This document shows, in pieces, positions 16,905 through 26,260 of a stretch of DNA of 64,000 nt. The notes beneath the pieces are model-generated. The model searched no databases. It saw nothing but the letters and a program-made list of their open reading frames with translations, and was not told where the DNA came from. The translations under genes were made by a program, and so were the position numbers. Origin of the DNA: Bacteroidetes bacterium HGW-Bacteroidetes-6 (GTDB lineage Bacteria > Bacteroidota > Bacteroidia > Bacteroidales > DTU049); assembly GCA_002842495.1 (NCBI GenBank), contig PHDB01000004.1, positions 62,001 to 126,000 on the forward strand, written 5' to 3'. The number at the start of each line of letters is the position of its first letter. The first letter of the stretch is position 1.

Positions 16905-19526
16905 TTAAAGCGTTAGTGTTATTTGTCCGTCAGGGCCTTCATCGCCTTCCGGTGTATTGGTATCGCTACCGGCAGGAAGCTCCGGCAACCCAAGCATGGT
17001 TCTTACAATTTCGTCGTCGGCCGGAAGAGGTTCGCCAACCAGATACTTTTTCAATGGCAAAGTAGTGAGGCGTTTCCCTTTTGCCTTATAACCTTTCAGA
17101 CCTACAAATTCAGCAAGGTTAATGGTTTCCGGATCTTTAGGTTTCTTCATTTTTTTCGCATCGTAGGTAAGGAGTATTTGAGGTCTGTAATCGACCGAAA
17201 TCCACTCCACCTTGTCGCCTTCATCAATAAACTCTACAATACGCTCTCCGGGGCCTTGTTCTACCTGAAAACGTTTCACATACCACTCTTTGTCGGCATT
17301 TACATACAGTACGGTAAAAATCCGCAATGGATTGTATTTTTCAATAAAAGCCACATCTTCATCGAAATGAAGCTGCAGATCGGGTTTCACAACGCGATAA
17401 TAGCCCGATTTCATAACACAAAGTATAGTATCGCCATTGTGAAATTCACCAAGATAACGACCTTTTTCTTCGGTAACAATGCGAAGCACTTCCTGATCGT
17501 ACCAATATTTAATTCCTCCCAAAGTCGATTTTCCTTCGTCTTTGAGTTTAACTCTGCGAATCATAAAACGGGTAAGTTGATTTCCGATCGACTGGCGGCC
17601 TTTGATTCCCAGTTCGCTGAAATCAAAATCAAAAACAAGTTTTTTCAACTTGGGTCGTGGCACCAGCACAACAGAAACTACTTCGGCTTCGCCATTGGGG
17701 TTGGCTGTGAAATACAAAATCTTGCTATTGGGATTTCCCTGTGTAACAAAATACGTTTTATCACGCGTAATTCCCTTCACAAAAAACCGTTTCACATACG
17801 AAACACCTGAATTGCCATCGCGATAAATAGCATTATAGACCGTACGATCGTCGTTCTTCTTGAAAACGTCTATATGAATGATATTCTGTCCCAGAAAAAC
17901 TTTGTCGGCTACTTTGGTAACGATGTATGAACCATCTTGCGTGAAAGCAATAATATCGTCGAGTTCGGAACACTCAGTCACATATTCATCCTTCTTCAAA
18001 CCAAATCCGGCAAAACCTTCTTCACGGTTGACGTACAATTTTTGGTTGGCAATAGCAACAGCTGATGCTTCAATATTGTCGAACACTCTGATTTCCGTCT
18101 TTCGTTCACGACCTTTGGCATATTTCTTTTTGATATCGCGATACCAGGCAATAGCATAATCAATGAGGTTCTCGAGACGGTTTTCAACTTTGGCCAACTG
18201 ATCTTCGAGCCCTTTGATATATTCATCGGCTTTAAATGCATCGAATTTCGAAATACGCTTGATTCTGATTTCTGTCAGCTTCACCAGATCGTCAGTGGTA
18301 ATTTCGCGATAGAACAACTTTTTGTAAGGGTCGAGTCCTTTGTTGATAGCTTCGAGAACGGCTTCCCATGTTGTACATTCTTCGATGTCGCGATAGATTC
18401 GATTTTCAATAAATATTTTCTCAAGCGATGAAAACAAATGCTGTTCGAGCAATTCAGCTCTTTCAATCTCGAGTTCAAGTTTCAGCAAAGCTGTTGTATG
18501 TTCAACCGATTCACGCAAAATTTCATCAACATGAATAAAGCGTGGCATATGGTTGTCGATCACGCAGCAGATAGGCGATACCGATATTTCGCAATCAGTA
18601 AACGCATACAATGCGTCGATAGTTTGATCAGCCGATACTCCCGGAGCCAAATGAACAACAATCTCAACGTTCTGGGCAGTATTGTCCTCTATCTTCCGGA
18701 CTTTTATTTTGCCTTTTTCATTAGCGCTTACAATCGAATCGATAAGGCTTCCGGTTGTAGTCGTGTATGGAATTTCGGTAATCACCAGCGACTTTTTGTC
18801 GGGGGAGCTCATTCGAGCTCTGATACGCACTTTTCCACCACGTTCGCCCCGGTTGTAATTGCGCACATCTACCATTCCGGCTGTAGGGAAATCGGGATAC
18901 AATGTAAATGGTTCGTTTCGAAGCACGGCAATACATGCATCAACAAGTTCAACAAAGTTGTGCGGAAGTATTTTTGTAGAAAGCCCAACAGCAATCCCTT
19001 CGGAGCCTTGAGCCAACAACAATGGAAATTTTACCGGGAGAAATTCGGGTTCCTTGTTTCTTCCATCATAGCTATGCGACCAATGGGTAGTTTTAGGGTT
19101 GAAAACAACGTCGAGTGCAAATTTCGAAAGACGGGCCTCGATATAACGGGGAGCTGCAGCCGAATCGCCTGTAAGAATATTTCCCCAGTTCCCCTGCATA
19201 TCAACCAACAATTCCTTCTGTCCAACCTGTACCAAAGCATCGCCTATTGAAGCATCGCCATGCGGGTGATACTTCATGGTATTTCCGATAATATTCGCAA
19301 CCTTGTTGTAGCGTCCATCTTCGAGTTCGCGCATCGAGTGGAGTAAACGGCGCTGAACAGGTTTCAATCCATCGGCCATATTGGGCACAGCCCGGTCGAG
19401 AATTACGTATGAAGCGTAATCAAGAAACCAGTTTTTGTACATGCCATTCAACCCAACAATCTTGGTGGTTTCGTCGGGCTGATTGTCACTATCTTGGGTC
19501 ATATTTACATCGTCATCAGGAATCAT
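16905..19526 (-). CDS. parC: DNA topoisomerase IV subunit A (ParC; GyrA-like)
   Basis: The 873-residue type IIA topoisomerase subunit has the catalytic Arg127-Tyr128 pair in SAAAPRYIEARLSK and the QRDR KYHPHGDASIGD. At the position of the quinolone-contact serine (E. coli GyrA Ser83) it has Ala92, while the acidic Asp96 is kept. The C-terminal half has degenerate beta-pinwheel blades and no canonical GyrA box, which fits ParC better than GyrA. It decatenates chromosomes with ParE, which is not in this window. The first ATG (19526) and one 8 codons later are both possible. It lies 11 bp after the BatA-type gene. Confidence 0.88.
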   Translation of the reverse strand: MIPDDDVNMTQDSDNQPDETTKIVGLNGMYKNWFLDYASYVILDRAVPNMADGLKPVQRRLLHSMRELEDGRYNKVANIIGNTMKYHPHGDASIGDALVQVGQKELLVDMQGNWGNILTGDSAAAPRYIEARLSKFALDVVFNPKTTHWSHSYDGRNKEPEFLPVKFPLLLAQGSEGIAVGLSTKILPHNFVELVDACIAVLRNEPFTLYPDFPTAGMVDVRNYNRGERGGKVRIRARMSSPDKKSLVITEIPYTTTTGSLIDSIVSANEKGKIKVRKIEDNTAQNVEIVVHLAPGVSADQTIDALYAFTDCEISVSPICCVIDNHMPRFIHVDEILRESVEHTTALLKLELEIERAELLEQHLFSSLEKIFIENRIYRDIEECTTWEAVLEAINKGLDPYKKLFYREITTDDLVKLTEIRIKRISKFDAFKADEYIKGLEDQLAKVENRLENLIDYAIAWYRDIKKKYAKGRERKTEIRVFDNIEASAVAIANQKLYVNREEGFAGFGLKKDEYVTECSELDDIIAFTQDGSYIVTKVADKVFLGQNIIHIDVFKKNDDRTVYNAIYRDGNSGVSYVKRFFVKGITRDKTYFVTQGNPNSKILYFTANPNGEAEVVSVVLVPRPKLKKLVFDFDFSELGIKGRQSIGNQLTRFMIRRVKLKDEGKSTLGGIKYWYDQEVLRIVTEEKGRYLGEFHNGDTILCVMKSGYYRVVKPDLQLHFDEDVAFIEKYNPLRIFTVLYVNADKEWYVKRFQVEQGPGERIVEFIDEGDKVEWISVDYRPQILLTYDAKKMKKPKDPETINLAEFVGLKGYKAKGKRLTTLPLKKYLVGEPLPADDEIVRTMLGLPELPAGSDTNTPEGDEGPDGQITLTL

Positions 19527-19537
19527 TCTTTATATAC

Positions 19538-21574
19538 TTAAATCCAAATTCTCAACAAAATTAATTCAGCGGCGAGAAACAACAATGCAAAAATGATAAA
19601 AATCTTCCACAATTTTGTTCCACTTTGCAAATCCGCTAGTGTTACGGCGGTATTGTTGTTCAGATTATTCACCATGAAATTGGTTCTATTCAAAACCATT
19701 TTATTTAATTCCTCCACTCCAAAACAATCAGGAAAACTTTCGCTTCTCGGGTAATTTAAGCCAAACGACATGAGTGTTAATTTGTTGCTCATCACCTTGT
19801 AAGCGCCAGCCTGATTTACTTGCCCGTTCAGAAAAATACGCGGAGGGTTTCCGCTGTTGTAACCCGGAATCATTTCGATACTACCGTCGAAGCTTTTCAA
19901 AACAGGAGGTTTTTCGCTTCTGGCTGTTGTTCCCGTTAGTTCAATCCCAAATGCATAGTCCATCGAATAGGCTACTGCCGGCATCACTCTTCCCGAAAAA
20001 GCCATTTGTACAATAGTTGGTACAATAAGAGCATTCGATGCAAACGACGAATACAAAGGTTGCAGCGGAGTTGCAAGCAAATAAACATGCCCGCGGCCTT
20101 TCACAAAATCGGTCAAAAAACTATTGCCATTAAGCAAGCCCATAATAGAACGACCCGAATTCTTCGACAAACGATACGACGAAAACACAGCCGGAAACTG
20201 AATATTGGCCGGTGGTGTTTCGAAAACACCTTTAAAAAGCGGATGCAATGCATCGATATTGCTTACACGTGTGTTTGCCGTGTCAAGTCCCGAATAAAAA
20301 GGAAGCCCCATTGTTTGAAACCCGCTCCGATACGATGCATCGCTGATGTTTGCCGGTGGAATAACAAGCACTACAGCGCCGTTGTCAGCTGCACGACTGA
20401 GTTCGGTTGCCAATCCTGACGAAAGCTGGGAAAGTTCATCGAGAATAATCAAGCCCGAGCTGCCAATCCGATCCATATCAACACTCCCTTCGGGCGAAGA
20501 TATAAAGCTAAAAAGGCTGTCGTTGCCAAACAGCTTTGGAATAGTTGACGTAGCATCGTTGCCCGAAATATGATACACCGAAACCGACGACGCAATATCG
20601 AATGCAAAAAACATACGATCATCGAAGCTCACCGGACTGTCGTCAATTTCAACATATCCTTCGTGGCTTCCCTTGCCGTTTACAGTAAACGAAAAAGAAA
20701 CATTATCGGAACCACCGGATGCAAGTTGTACATCCGAAAGCCCTTTCTGTTTACCATCAACATACAGACGAACAGGGATTTTCTCCATCAGCAGGCTGCT
20801 GTGGTTGCGGATGCGGGCATTCACGGAGAGAATATTGTTTTCCAATTGCAGTGGACCGCTAAACCAAACACTGTCCACGGCAATATTGGCAGGAGTTTCA
20901 GCTGCCAGCGGCATAAGATAAATGCGTTTCGAATTTTCCCTGATGTCGGAAATATCGGCCGTAACCTTCTGAAAGTCGCTAAGTAAATAAAAAAAATGAT
21001 TCCCATCGATAGCCTCACGGTCAGCCAAATCGCTCATACGCGAAACAACCTGACTCATAGGACGACTAAACGGACTTATCCCGACACTATTGAGCATATC
21101 AATAAACTCACCACGAGCCGCAAAACGATCGTAAATACCCTGAAAGTCGTTGGTTATCAATCGAAACATGCTTGCAGGTGGAAATGCAGCTGCAATTTCG
21201 CGGGCTTTCACACGTGCTTTTTCAAGCAAATCAGTTTTGCCATCGCTGGTTTCCATGCTGAGGCTGTTGTCGATGTAAACACTCACAAACAAGCGATCGC
21301 CGGTGGTACTGATGGCATTACCGGATGGAAAGTAGGGTTTTGCAAAAGCGAATACAAGCGATGCAATGAACAGCATTCGCAGAATCATGATAATAATTTG
21401 CCTCAGGCGGTTCTGGCGGCGGTTTTTCTCGAGCAGTTGAACAAGGAGATAATTGTCGGAAAACTGCACACGTTTGTAGCGTCTGAAATCGAACAAGTGC
21501 ACGATTACAGGGACAGAGAGAGCTGCCAGAACCCATAATATGGTAGGTGATCCAAAAAGCATAATGGTTTGCAA
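19538..21574 (-). CDS. BatA-domain (aerotolerance N-terminal) membrane protein with VWA-like region
   Basis: The 678-residue protein starts with the BatA N-terminal domain: a membrane helix, VPVIVHLFDFRRYKRVQFS and a second helix ending in FAFAKPYF. A von Willebrand A-like domain follows, with a metal-site-like VYIDNSLSMET (DxSxS variant, about residues 98-108). The central part is a long periplasmic beta-rich and glutamine-amidotransferase-like region, and a final helix (about 655-675) anchors the C-terminus. Related proteins occur near Bat operons and MoxR ATPases in Bacteroidota; here it is next to parC instead. The start may be four codons downstream (MLFGSP). Confidence 0.8.
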   Translation of the reverse strand: MQTIMLFGSPTILWVLAALSVPVIVHLFDFRRYKRVQFSDNYLLVQLLEKNRRQNRLRQIIIMILRMLFIASLVFAFAKPYFPSGNAISTTGDRLFVSVYIDNSLSMETSDGKTDLLEKARVKAREIAAAFPPASMFRLITNDFQGIYDRFAARGEFIDMLNSVGISPFSRPMSQVVSRMSDLADREAIDGNHFFYLLSDFQKVTADISDIRENSKRIYLMPLAAETPANIAVDSVWFSGPLQLENNILSVNARIRNHSSLLMEKIPVRLYVDGKQKGLSDVQLASGGSDNVSFSFTVNGKGSHEGYVEIDDSPVSFDDRMFFAFDIASSVSVYHISGNDATSTIPKLFGNDSLFSFISSPEGSVDMDRIGSSGLIILDELSQLSSGLATELSRAADNGAVVLVIPPANISDASYRSGFQTMGLPFYSGLDTANTRVSNIDALHPLFKGVFETPPANIQFPAVFSSYRLSKNSGRSIMGLLNGNSFLTDFVKGRGHVYLLATPLQPLYSSFASNALIVPTIVQMAFSGRVMPAVAYSMDYAFGIELTGTTARSEKPPVLKSFDGSIEMIPGYNSGNPPRIFLNGQVNQAGAYKVMSNKLTLMSFGLNYPRSESFPDCFGVEELNKMVLNRTNFMVNNLNNNTAVTLADLQSGTKLWKIFIIFALLFLAAELILLRIWI

Positions 21575-21806
21575 AGGTAATGCAATTCGGGGGAAAATAT
21601 TGTAAAAATGGGGAGAAATGGTGTTGGGTTGATAACATTAGAGTTCATAAAGTTTTTAAAGTTCGTCAAGTCAAAAGATGCTGACCCAATTTGTTGATGT
21701 GCTATTTTGCTAATTAATCAGCCGCATATTCTACCGACGAAAATAAATTACACTTTCAATCATTCTTGAAATTTTCAGAAGATTACTCTGTTCAAATATT
21801 CCTTCA

Positions 21807-21814
21807 TATATTTG
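21807..21814 (+). promoter_or_regulatory. -7 box of the T9SS adhesin gene
   Basis: TATATTTG, an exact TAnnTTTG match, ends 21 bases before the ATG at 21836. A -33 element at standard spacing was not clear. Confidence 0.45.
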
Positions 21815-21835
21815 TTGAATAAAATTAACATTATA

Positions 21836-24800
21836 ATGAAAAAAAATTTTGCGTTTTTTGGTTTCGCAATTGTCTTGCTTTTAAACGTAAGAACAACATG
21901 CTTGGCTCAAACCACACTTCAAACCATTGATTTTGAGTCTTCTGGTGGATATTCAACAAGTGTTACGGAATATCTTACAAGTATTGATGCGTATTATACT
22001 CGTTTGAATTATGCTACAAATGCCGGTAGTATTAGTGTTCCTGTTTCATATACAGGTTATCAGGGAAGTTGGATATTTTGTATGGAAGATACAGGCGGCC
22101 CTACGGAGACTCAGACTATGACGTTGAGTAGTGTTAACATCACGGGCTATACTTCACTACAAGTGAAAGTTTTGGTTGCTGGACAAAACAATACAGCAGG
22201 TACGTTAGAGACCAACAAGCACATGAGTTTTTATGCAAATATAGATGGAGGCGGTGATGTGCTAATAGGCTCATTTAGGGGCAATGGAGTTTCATCGTAT
22301 CTTTATAAAGACGATAATTTGAATGGCTCCATTGAGGTGGGTGAAACTACGGTATTATCATCTGTTTTTACTGAATACACATTCAATATCAGTGGTATTG
22401 GTTCTAATTTGGTAATTTCAACTAAATGTCTGTTGTCAACAATGAACGAAGAAGGTGCTTATGACAATTTGAGAGTTTTAGGAACACTTACTGTAACAAA
22501 TAATGCACCAACAGCAACAGCACCAAGCGCCCCAATAGTAACAGAAGATGCAACCAATGTAGCGTTGGCCGATAATATTCAGGTGACCGATATTGACGGC
22601 GATGCACAAACAGTTACATTTACTGTAACTGGCGGTACAGTTTCGTTGGGGACAACGGGAATTACCTTTGGTGGCGGCGGCAACGGCTCAGCCAGTTTTA
22701 CAGCTTCGGGTACTCTGGCAGCGATAAACACCGCATTAGATGCGGCAACCTTTACCCCAACAGCCAACCTTTTTGGAGTGAACGCTGCTACAATTTCATT
22801 TACAACCAACGACGGAACGGTATCGTCAAGTGCTGCATCTGTTACCTTCGATATTGCGGCAGTAAACGACGCTCCAACATTAAGCGCAACAGGTATCAAT
22901 CCCACATTTACCGAGGATGCTTCTGCTGCTGTACTATTCAGCTCTGCATCTGCCTCTACATTCGAGAGTGGACAAACAATAATCGGGTTAACATTAACCG
23001 TAACAAACGTTAATGATGGTACATCTGAGATATTAAATGCTGATGGAACATCGATAGTGCTAACAAATGGAACAAGTGGAACTACTGCCGGCAATTCATT
23101 GGCATACAATGTTTCGGTAGCAGGAACTACAGCAACCGTATCTTTTAGTGGAGGCAGCATGACAACAGCTGCAGTCGGAACCCTCATTAATGCAATGAGC
23201 TATCAGAACAACAGCAACAATCCAAATACATCCAATAGAGTTGTTACAATCACATCTATACAAGACAATGGAGGTACCGCAAATAGTGGGATTGACGTTG
23301 CAACGCTTTCGATTGTTTCAACGGTTACGGTTGTTGCAATCGATCCACCTACAATCGTTGCTATTTCACCAATACATGGACCAGCAGTGGGTGGAACATC
23401 CGTTACAATAAGCGGAATTAATTTTACTGGAGCTACCGATGTTTTATTCGGCAGTTCTGCGGCACCCTTCACAGTAAACTCTGATGCTCAGATAACTGCA
23501 ACATCACCAATTGGAACAGGTGTAGTAAATGTTACTGTTACAACAGCCGAAGGAACAAGCTTAGGGGCATCGTATACTTATGACGCTCCTACGATAGTTG
23601 CCATTTCTCCCAATAGTGGAACAACATCCGGAGGAACTTCGGTTACAATTAGTGGTCTGAATTTCACCGGGGTTTCCGATGTTTCATTCGGTGCCACCCC
23701 GGCTTCGGGTTTTACAGTACTCTCCGATGGCGCAATAACTGCAACTTCGCCTGCAGGTTCAGGAGCGGTTAATGTTACAGTTACTTCACCCAGCGGAACA
23801 AGTAATTCAATGACATTTACCTATATTCCAACCGTATCTTTTACAACAACTGCATCCAACGGACTGGAATCGGCAAGCAGCGCCGATTTGCAAGTTGATC
23901 TTTCGGCAATAAGTGCTTCGGTTGTTACTGTTGACTATACAGTTACAGGCACAGCAAGCGGAAGCGGAGTGGACTACACATTAGCTAATGGAACTTTAAC
24001 CATTGCAGCTGGGAATACCACTGCAAACATTACCATTGCAAGTATTGTGGATGATGTATTGATTGAAGGCGACGAAACCGTCATTGTCACATTGTCGAAC
24101 CCTGCAAATGCAACACTGGGAACAAATACGGTTCACACCTATACTATTACCGATAACGATGTAGCACCCATTATTACTATTATTTCGCCAACACATGGAC
24201 CCGTTGCCGGCGGTACTACTGTAACAATAAGCGGAGCAAACTTTACGGGAGCAACCAATGTTTCGTTTGGAGCAGCTGCAGCTACCAGCTTCGCTGTGAA
24301 TTCCGACAATGAGATAGAGGCTACCTCACCATTTGGTTTAGGTGTGGTTTCGTTAACAGTAACAACTCCTGTTGGAACAAGCAATGCTTCAACATTTACC
24401 TACGACGCTCCAGAGATTGTTTCAATTTCGCCTACTTTTGGTACTACTGCCGGTGGAACTTCCGTCACAATAAGTGGAGTAAACTTTACAGGTGCAACCG
24501 ATGTTTCGTTTGGCGCAAACGCAGCAACAAGTTTCACTGTAAACTCCGATGACGAGATAACTGCAACTTCGCCTGCAGGTTCAGGAGCGGTTAATGTTAC
24601 TATCACTTCACCTGGCGGAACTAGTAATGCTGAAGTATTCACATATATTATTCCAACAGTAGCTTTTACATCAACCACTTCAAATGGGCTGGAATCGGTA
24701 GGCAGTGCCGATTTGCAGGTTGAGCTTTCTGAAATAAGCGCTTCGGATGTTACTGTTGACTATGTAGTTACCGGCACTGCAAGCGGAAGCGGAGTAGATT

Positions 24801-25246
24801 ATACTTTAGCTGACGGAACGTTGACCATTACCGCTGGAAATACAACAGCAAACATCACCATTGCAAGTATTGTTGATGATGCGCTGGTAGAAGGTGACGA
24901 AACTGTAATCGTTACTTTATCGAATCCTGCGAATGCAACATTGGGAACAAATGCAGTTCATACCTATACCATCATCGATAATGATAGTACAGTAGGTGTT
25001 TCTGAGATTTCGATAAACGATTTGTCTGTTTATCCCAATCCTTGCAGCGATTATCTCTATTTACTGAATGCAAGTAGCAATATCTCTAATATTGTTATCA
25101 GCAATTTACTGGGCGAAACAGTACTACTGGCTGATTATAAAGGAGAAAACAGAGTCGATGTAAGTCGCTTGCCATCTGGAGTATATCTGTTGATTGTTGA
25201 AAACCACAGTGGAGAAAAACAGATAATTAAAATTGTGAAAGACTAA
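21836..25246 (+). CDS. Large T9SS-exported adhesin with IPT/TIG and Calx-beta modules
   Basis: The ATG at 21836 gives a clean signal peptide ending in TTCLAQ; the longer frame would need a TTG. The order is: N-terminal beta domain (to about 22490), two cadherin-like repeats with EDA and AAVNDAPTL linkers (about 22500-23330), then the unit TIG-TIG-Calx-beta twice in tandem (about 23341-24984, with repeated ISPTFGTTAGGTSVTISG-like strands and GSGVDYTLADGTLTI/EGDETVIVTLSNP motifs), and a type A T9SS sorting domain (about 25000-25246, with YPNPCSDYLYL and LPSGVYLLIVE). It is probably attached to the cell surface through T9SS. The ligand is unknown. A terminator follows closely. Confidence 0.88.
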   Translation: MKKNFAFFGFAIVLLLNVRTTCLAQTTLQTIDFESSGGYSTSVTEYLTSIDAYYTRLNYATNAGSISVPVSYTGYQGSWIFCMEDTGGPTETQTMTLSSVNITGYTSLQVKVLVAGQNNTAGTLETNKHMSFYANIDGGGDVLIGSFRGNGVSSYLYKDDNLNGSIEVGETTVLSSVFTEYTFNISGIGSNLVISTKCLLSTMNEEGAYDNLRVLGTLTVTNNAPTATAPSAPIVTEDATNVALADNIQVTDIDGDAQTVTFTVTGGTVSLGTTGITFGGGGNGSASFTASGTLAAINTALDAATFTPTANLFGVNAATISFTTNDGTVSSSAASVTFDIAAVNDAPTLSATGINPTFTEDASAAVLFSSASASTFESGQTIIGLTLTVTNVNDGTSEILNADGTSIVLTNGTSGTTAGNSLAYNVSVAGTTATVSFSGGSMTTAAVGTLINAMSYQNNSNNPNTSNRVVTITSIQDNGGTANSGIDVATLSIVSTVTVVAIDPPTIVAISPIHGPAVGGTSVTISGINFTGATDVLFGSSAAPFTVNSDAQITATSPIGTGVVNVTVTTAEGTSLGASYTYDAPTIVAISPNSGTTSGGTSVTISGLNFTGVSDVSFGATPASGFTVLSDGAITATSPAGSGAVNVTVTSPSGTSNSMTFTYIPTVSFTTTASNGLESASSADLQVDLSAISASVVTVDYTVTGTASGSGVDYTLANGTLTIAAGNTTANITIASIVDDVLIEGDETVIVTLSNPANATLGTNTVHTYTITDNDVAPIITIISPTHGPVAGGTTVTISGANFTGATNVSFGAAAATSFAVNSDNEIEATSPFGLGVVSLTVTTPVGTSNASTFTYDAPEIVSISPTFGTTAGGTSVTISGVNFTGATDVSFGANAATSFTVNSDDEITATSPAGSGAVNVTITSPGGTSNAEVFTYIIPTVAFTSTTSNGLESVGSADLQVELSEISASDVTVDYVVTGTASGSGVDYTLADGTLTITAGNTTANITIASIVDDALVEGDETVIVTLSNPANATLGTNAVHTYTIIDNDSTVGVSEISINDLSVYPNPCSDYLYLLNASSNISNIVISNLLGETVLLADYKGENRVDVSRLPSGVYLLIVENHSGEKQIIKIVKD
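23341..24984 (+). repeat. Tandem duplication of an 822-nt TIG-TIG-Calx-beta module
   Basis: Copy 1 spans about 23341-24162 and copy 2 about 24163-24984. Matching points, such as the segment starting ATAACTGCAACTTCGCCTGC at 23735 and 24557, are exactly 822 nt (274 codons) apart. Within each copy the two TIG domains are also related. Exact edges are approximate. Confidence 0.75.
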
Positions 25247-25555
25247 GAATTAGGCTGGGAAACAAAATGCATAAGTTATTGAGTTAGCTTATGCATTTTT
25301 TTTATTTGTGAATGCTGCAATTTATACGTTTTTGATTTGGAGTTAATTCACCCTGCTCAATCTAACACTTTTGGGGTGAAAATGAGCTTCTACGCGCCGG
25401 TTTGCTGCTTAGAGCAGCAATAATATTATCGTTGTGGATTACTTTAAACATTTTACACTAAATACTAATTTTTACAAAGCGTCGTTACTGAGAAAAATTT
25501 CAAAGCATGACCATTGTCTATCCCATACACTTTTTAACCAACCAAAAACAAACAA
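25247..25555. other. Intergenic region with terminator and a separate hairpin
   Basis: The 309-bp gap has the adhesin terminator at its start and an 8-bp perfect hairpin (TTGCTGCT at 25402-25409, AGCAGCAA at 25413-25420) without a T-run in the middle. I see no gene. The promoter of the beta-barrel gene should lie in the right part. Confidence 0.55.
25266..25303 (+). terminator. Terminator of the adhesin gene
   Basis: AATGCATAAG (25266-25275) pairs with CTTATGCATT (25288-25297) around a 12-base loop, and a run of T follows. Confidence 0.85.
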
Positions 25556-26197
25556 ATGAAAAAAGTACGTTTTGCAATGGCCGGAGCAATTTTAGCTTTG
25601 ATTAGTTTTTCTGCTCATGCCCAATCGGACAAGTTATCGCTCCAAATTTATGGCGGGGCGGGAATCAGCAATGTCAGAGATTTTCACGATCCCGATTTTG
25701 GATTTGCGGCAAATGCTTCAGCGTTTTATCGGCTGAACAATACATTCAGCATTGGACTTGGAGCCGGAATGGAACAAATTGGAGCCCGGGAAGAGATTAT
25801 TTTCTATGGCCCGTATGCGGAACCCTTGTTTGCTCAAAAAACAAAAGTCACCTACAACTACGTTAGTATTCCTCTGCTGGTTAGAGCAGAAATTGGTTCT
25901 AAAACCAAATACTTCATGAATGCGGGCCTTACTTCGGGCATTTTTCTCAACGAAAAATATTACTTCTCCGATCAAACCCAGGGAACAACCTACACTACAA
26001 TAAGCAACGGAGAATACAATACACTCAACCTGGCTGCTTCTATCGGAGCAGGGATGATGATTCCTCTGGGCGAAAAAACGTCGTTCACATTGGAAGCCAG
26101 AGAAAACTTTGGTCTTACTGAAATCAGCAACAAATACCTCTCGCACCCAAAAACCCAATCGGCTCATTTACTATTGGGGCTACAGTTTGCATTGTAA
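25556..26197 (+). CDS. Outer membrane beta-barrel protein (PorT/OMP_b-brl family)
   Basis: The 213-residue product has a signal peptide (about 1-22, ending SFSAHAQ) and a mature part with alternating amphipathic strands, ending in the aromatic-containing strand LLGLQFAL. Pattern and length fit an eight-stranded outer-membrane barrel of the OMP_b-brl_2 type common in Bacteroidota. Function unknown. It lies close before creD and may be co-transcribed with it. Confidence 0.75.
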   Translation: MKKVRFAMAGAILALISFSAHAQSDKLSLQIYGGAGISNVRDFHDPDFGFAANASAFYRLNNTFSIGLGAGMEQIGAREEIIFYGPYAEPLFAQKTKVTYNYVSIPLLVRAEIGSKTKYFMNAGLTSGIFLNEKYYFSDQTQGTTYTTISNGEYNTLNLAASIGAGMMIPLGEKTSFTLEARENFGLTEISNKYLSHPKTQSAHLLLGLQFAL

Positions 26198-26260
26198 GGT
26201 TTGACCGTCGGTAAACGACCCAAGCTCTTAAAGCATATCACTTTCAAAAAAGCAAACAAC

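Noticed and set aside
16923-17810. Plus-strand frame of 295 codons opposite the C-terminal half of parC
   Set aside because: Antisense shadow; cysteine- and phenylalanine-rich composition without a motif.
18438-19250. Plus-strand frame of 270 codons opposite parC
   Set aside because: Antisense to a well-conserved gene with catalytic motifs; its translation shows no domain pattern.
22579-23187. Long minus-strand frame of 202 codons inside the adhesin gene
   Set aside because: Low-complexity Ala/Val/Pro-rich shadow of the Thr/Gly-rich repeats on the other strand; similar shadows occur at 23203-23472, 24139-24384 and 24400-24678.
25402-25420. Hairpin between the adhesin and the beta-barrel gene as a terminator
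   Set aside because: No T-run follows on either strand, and a better terminator lies 100 bp upstream.
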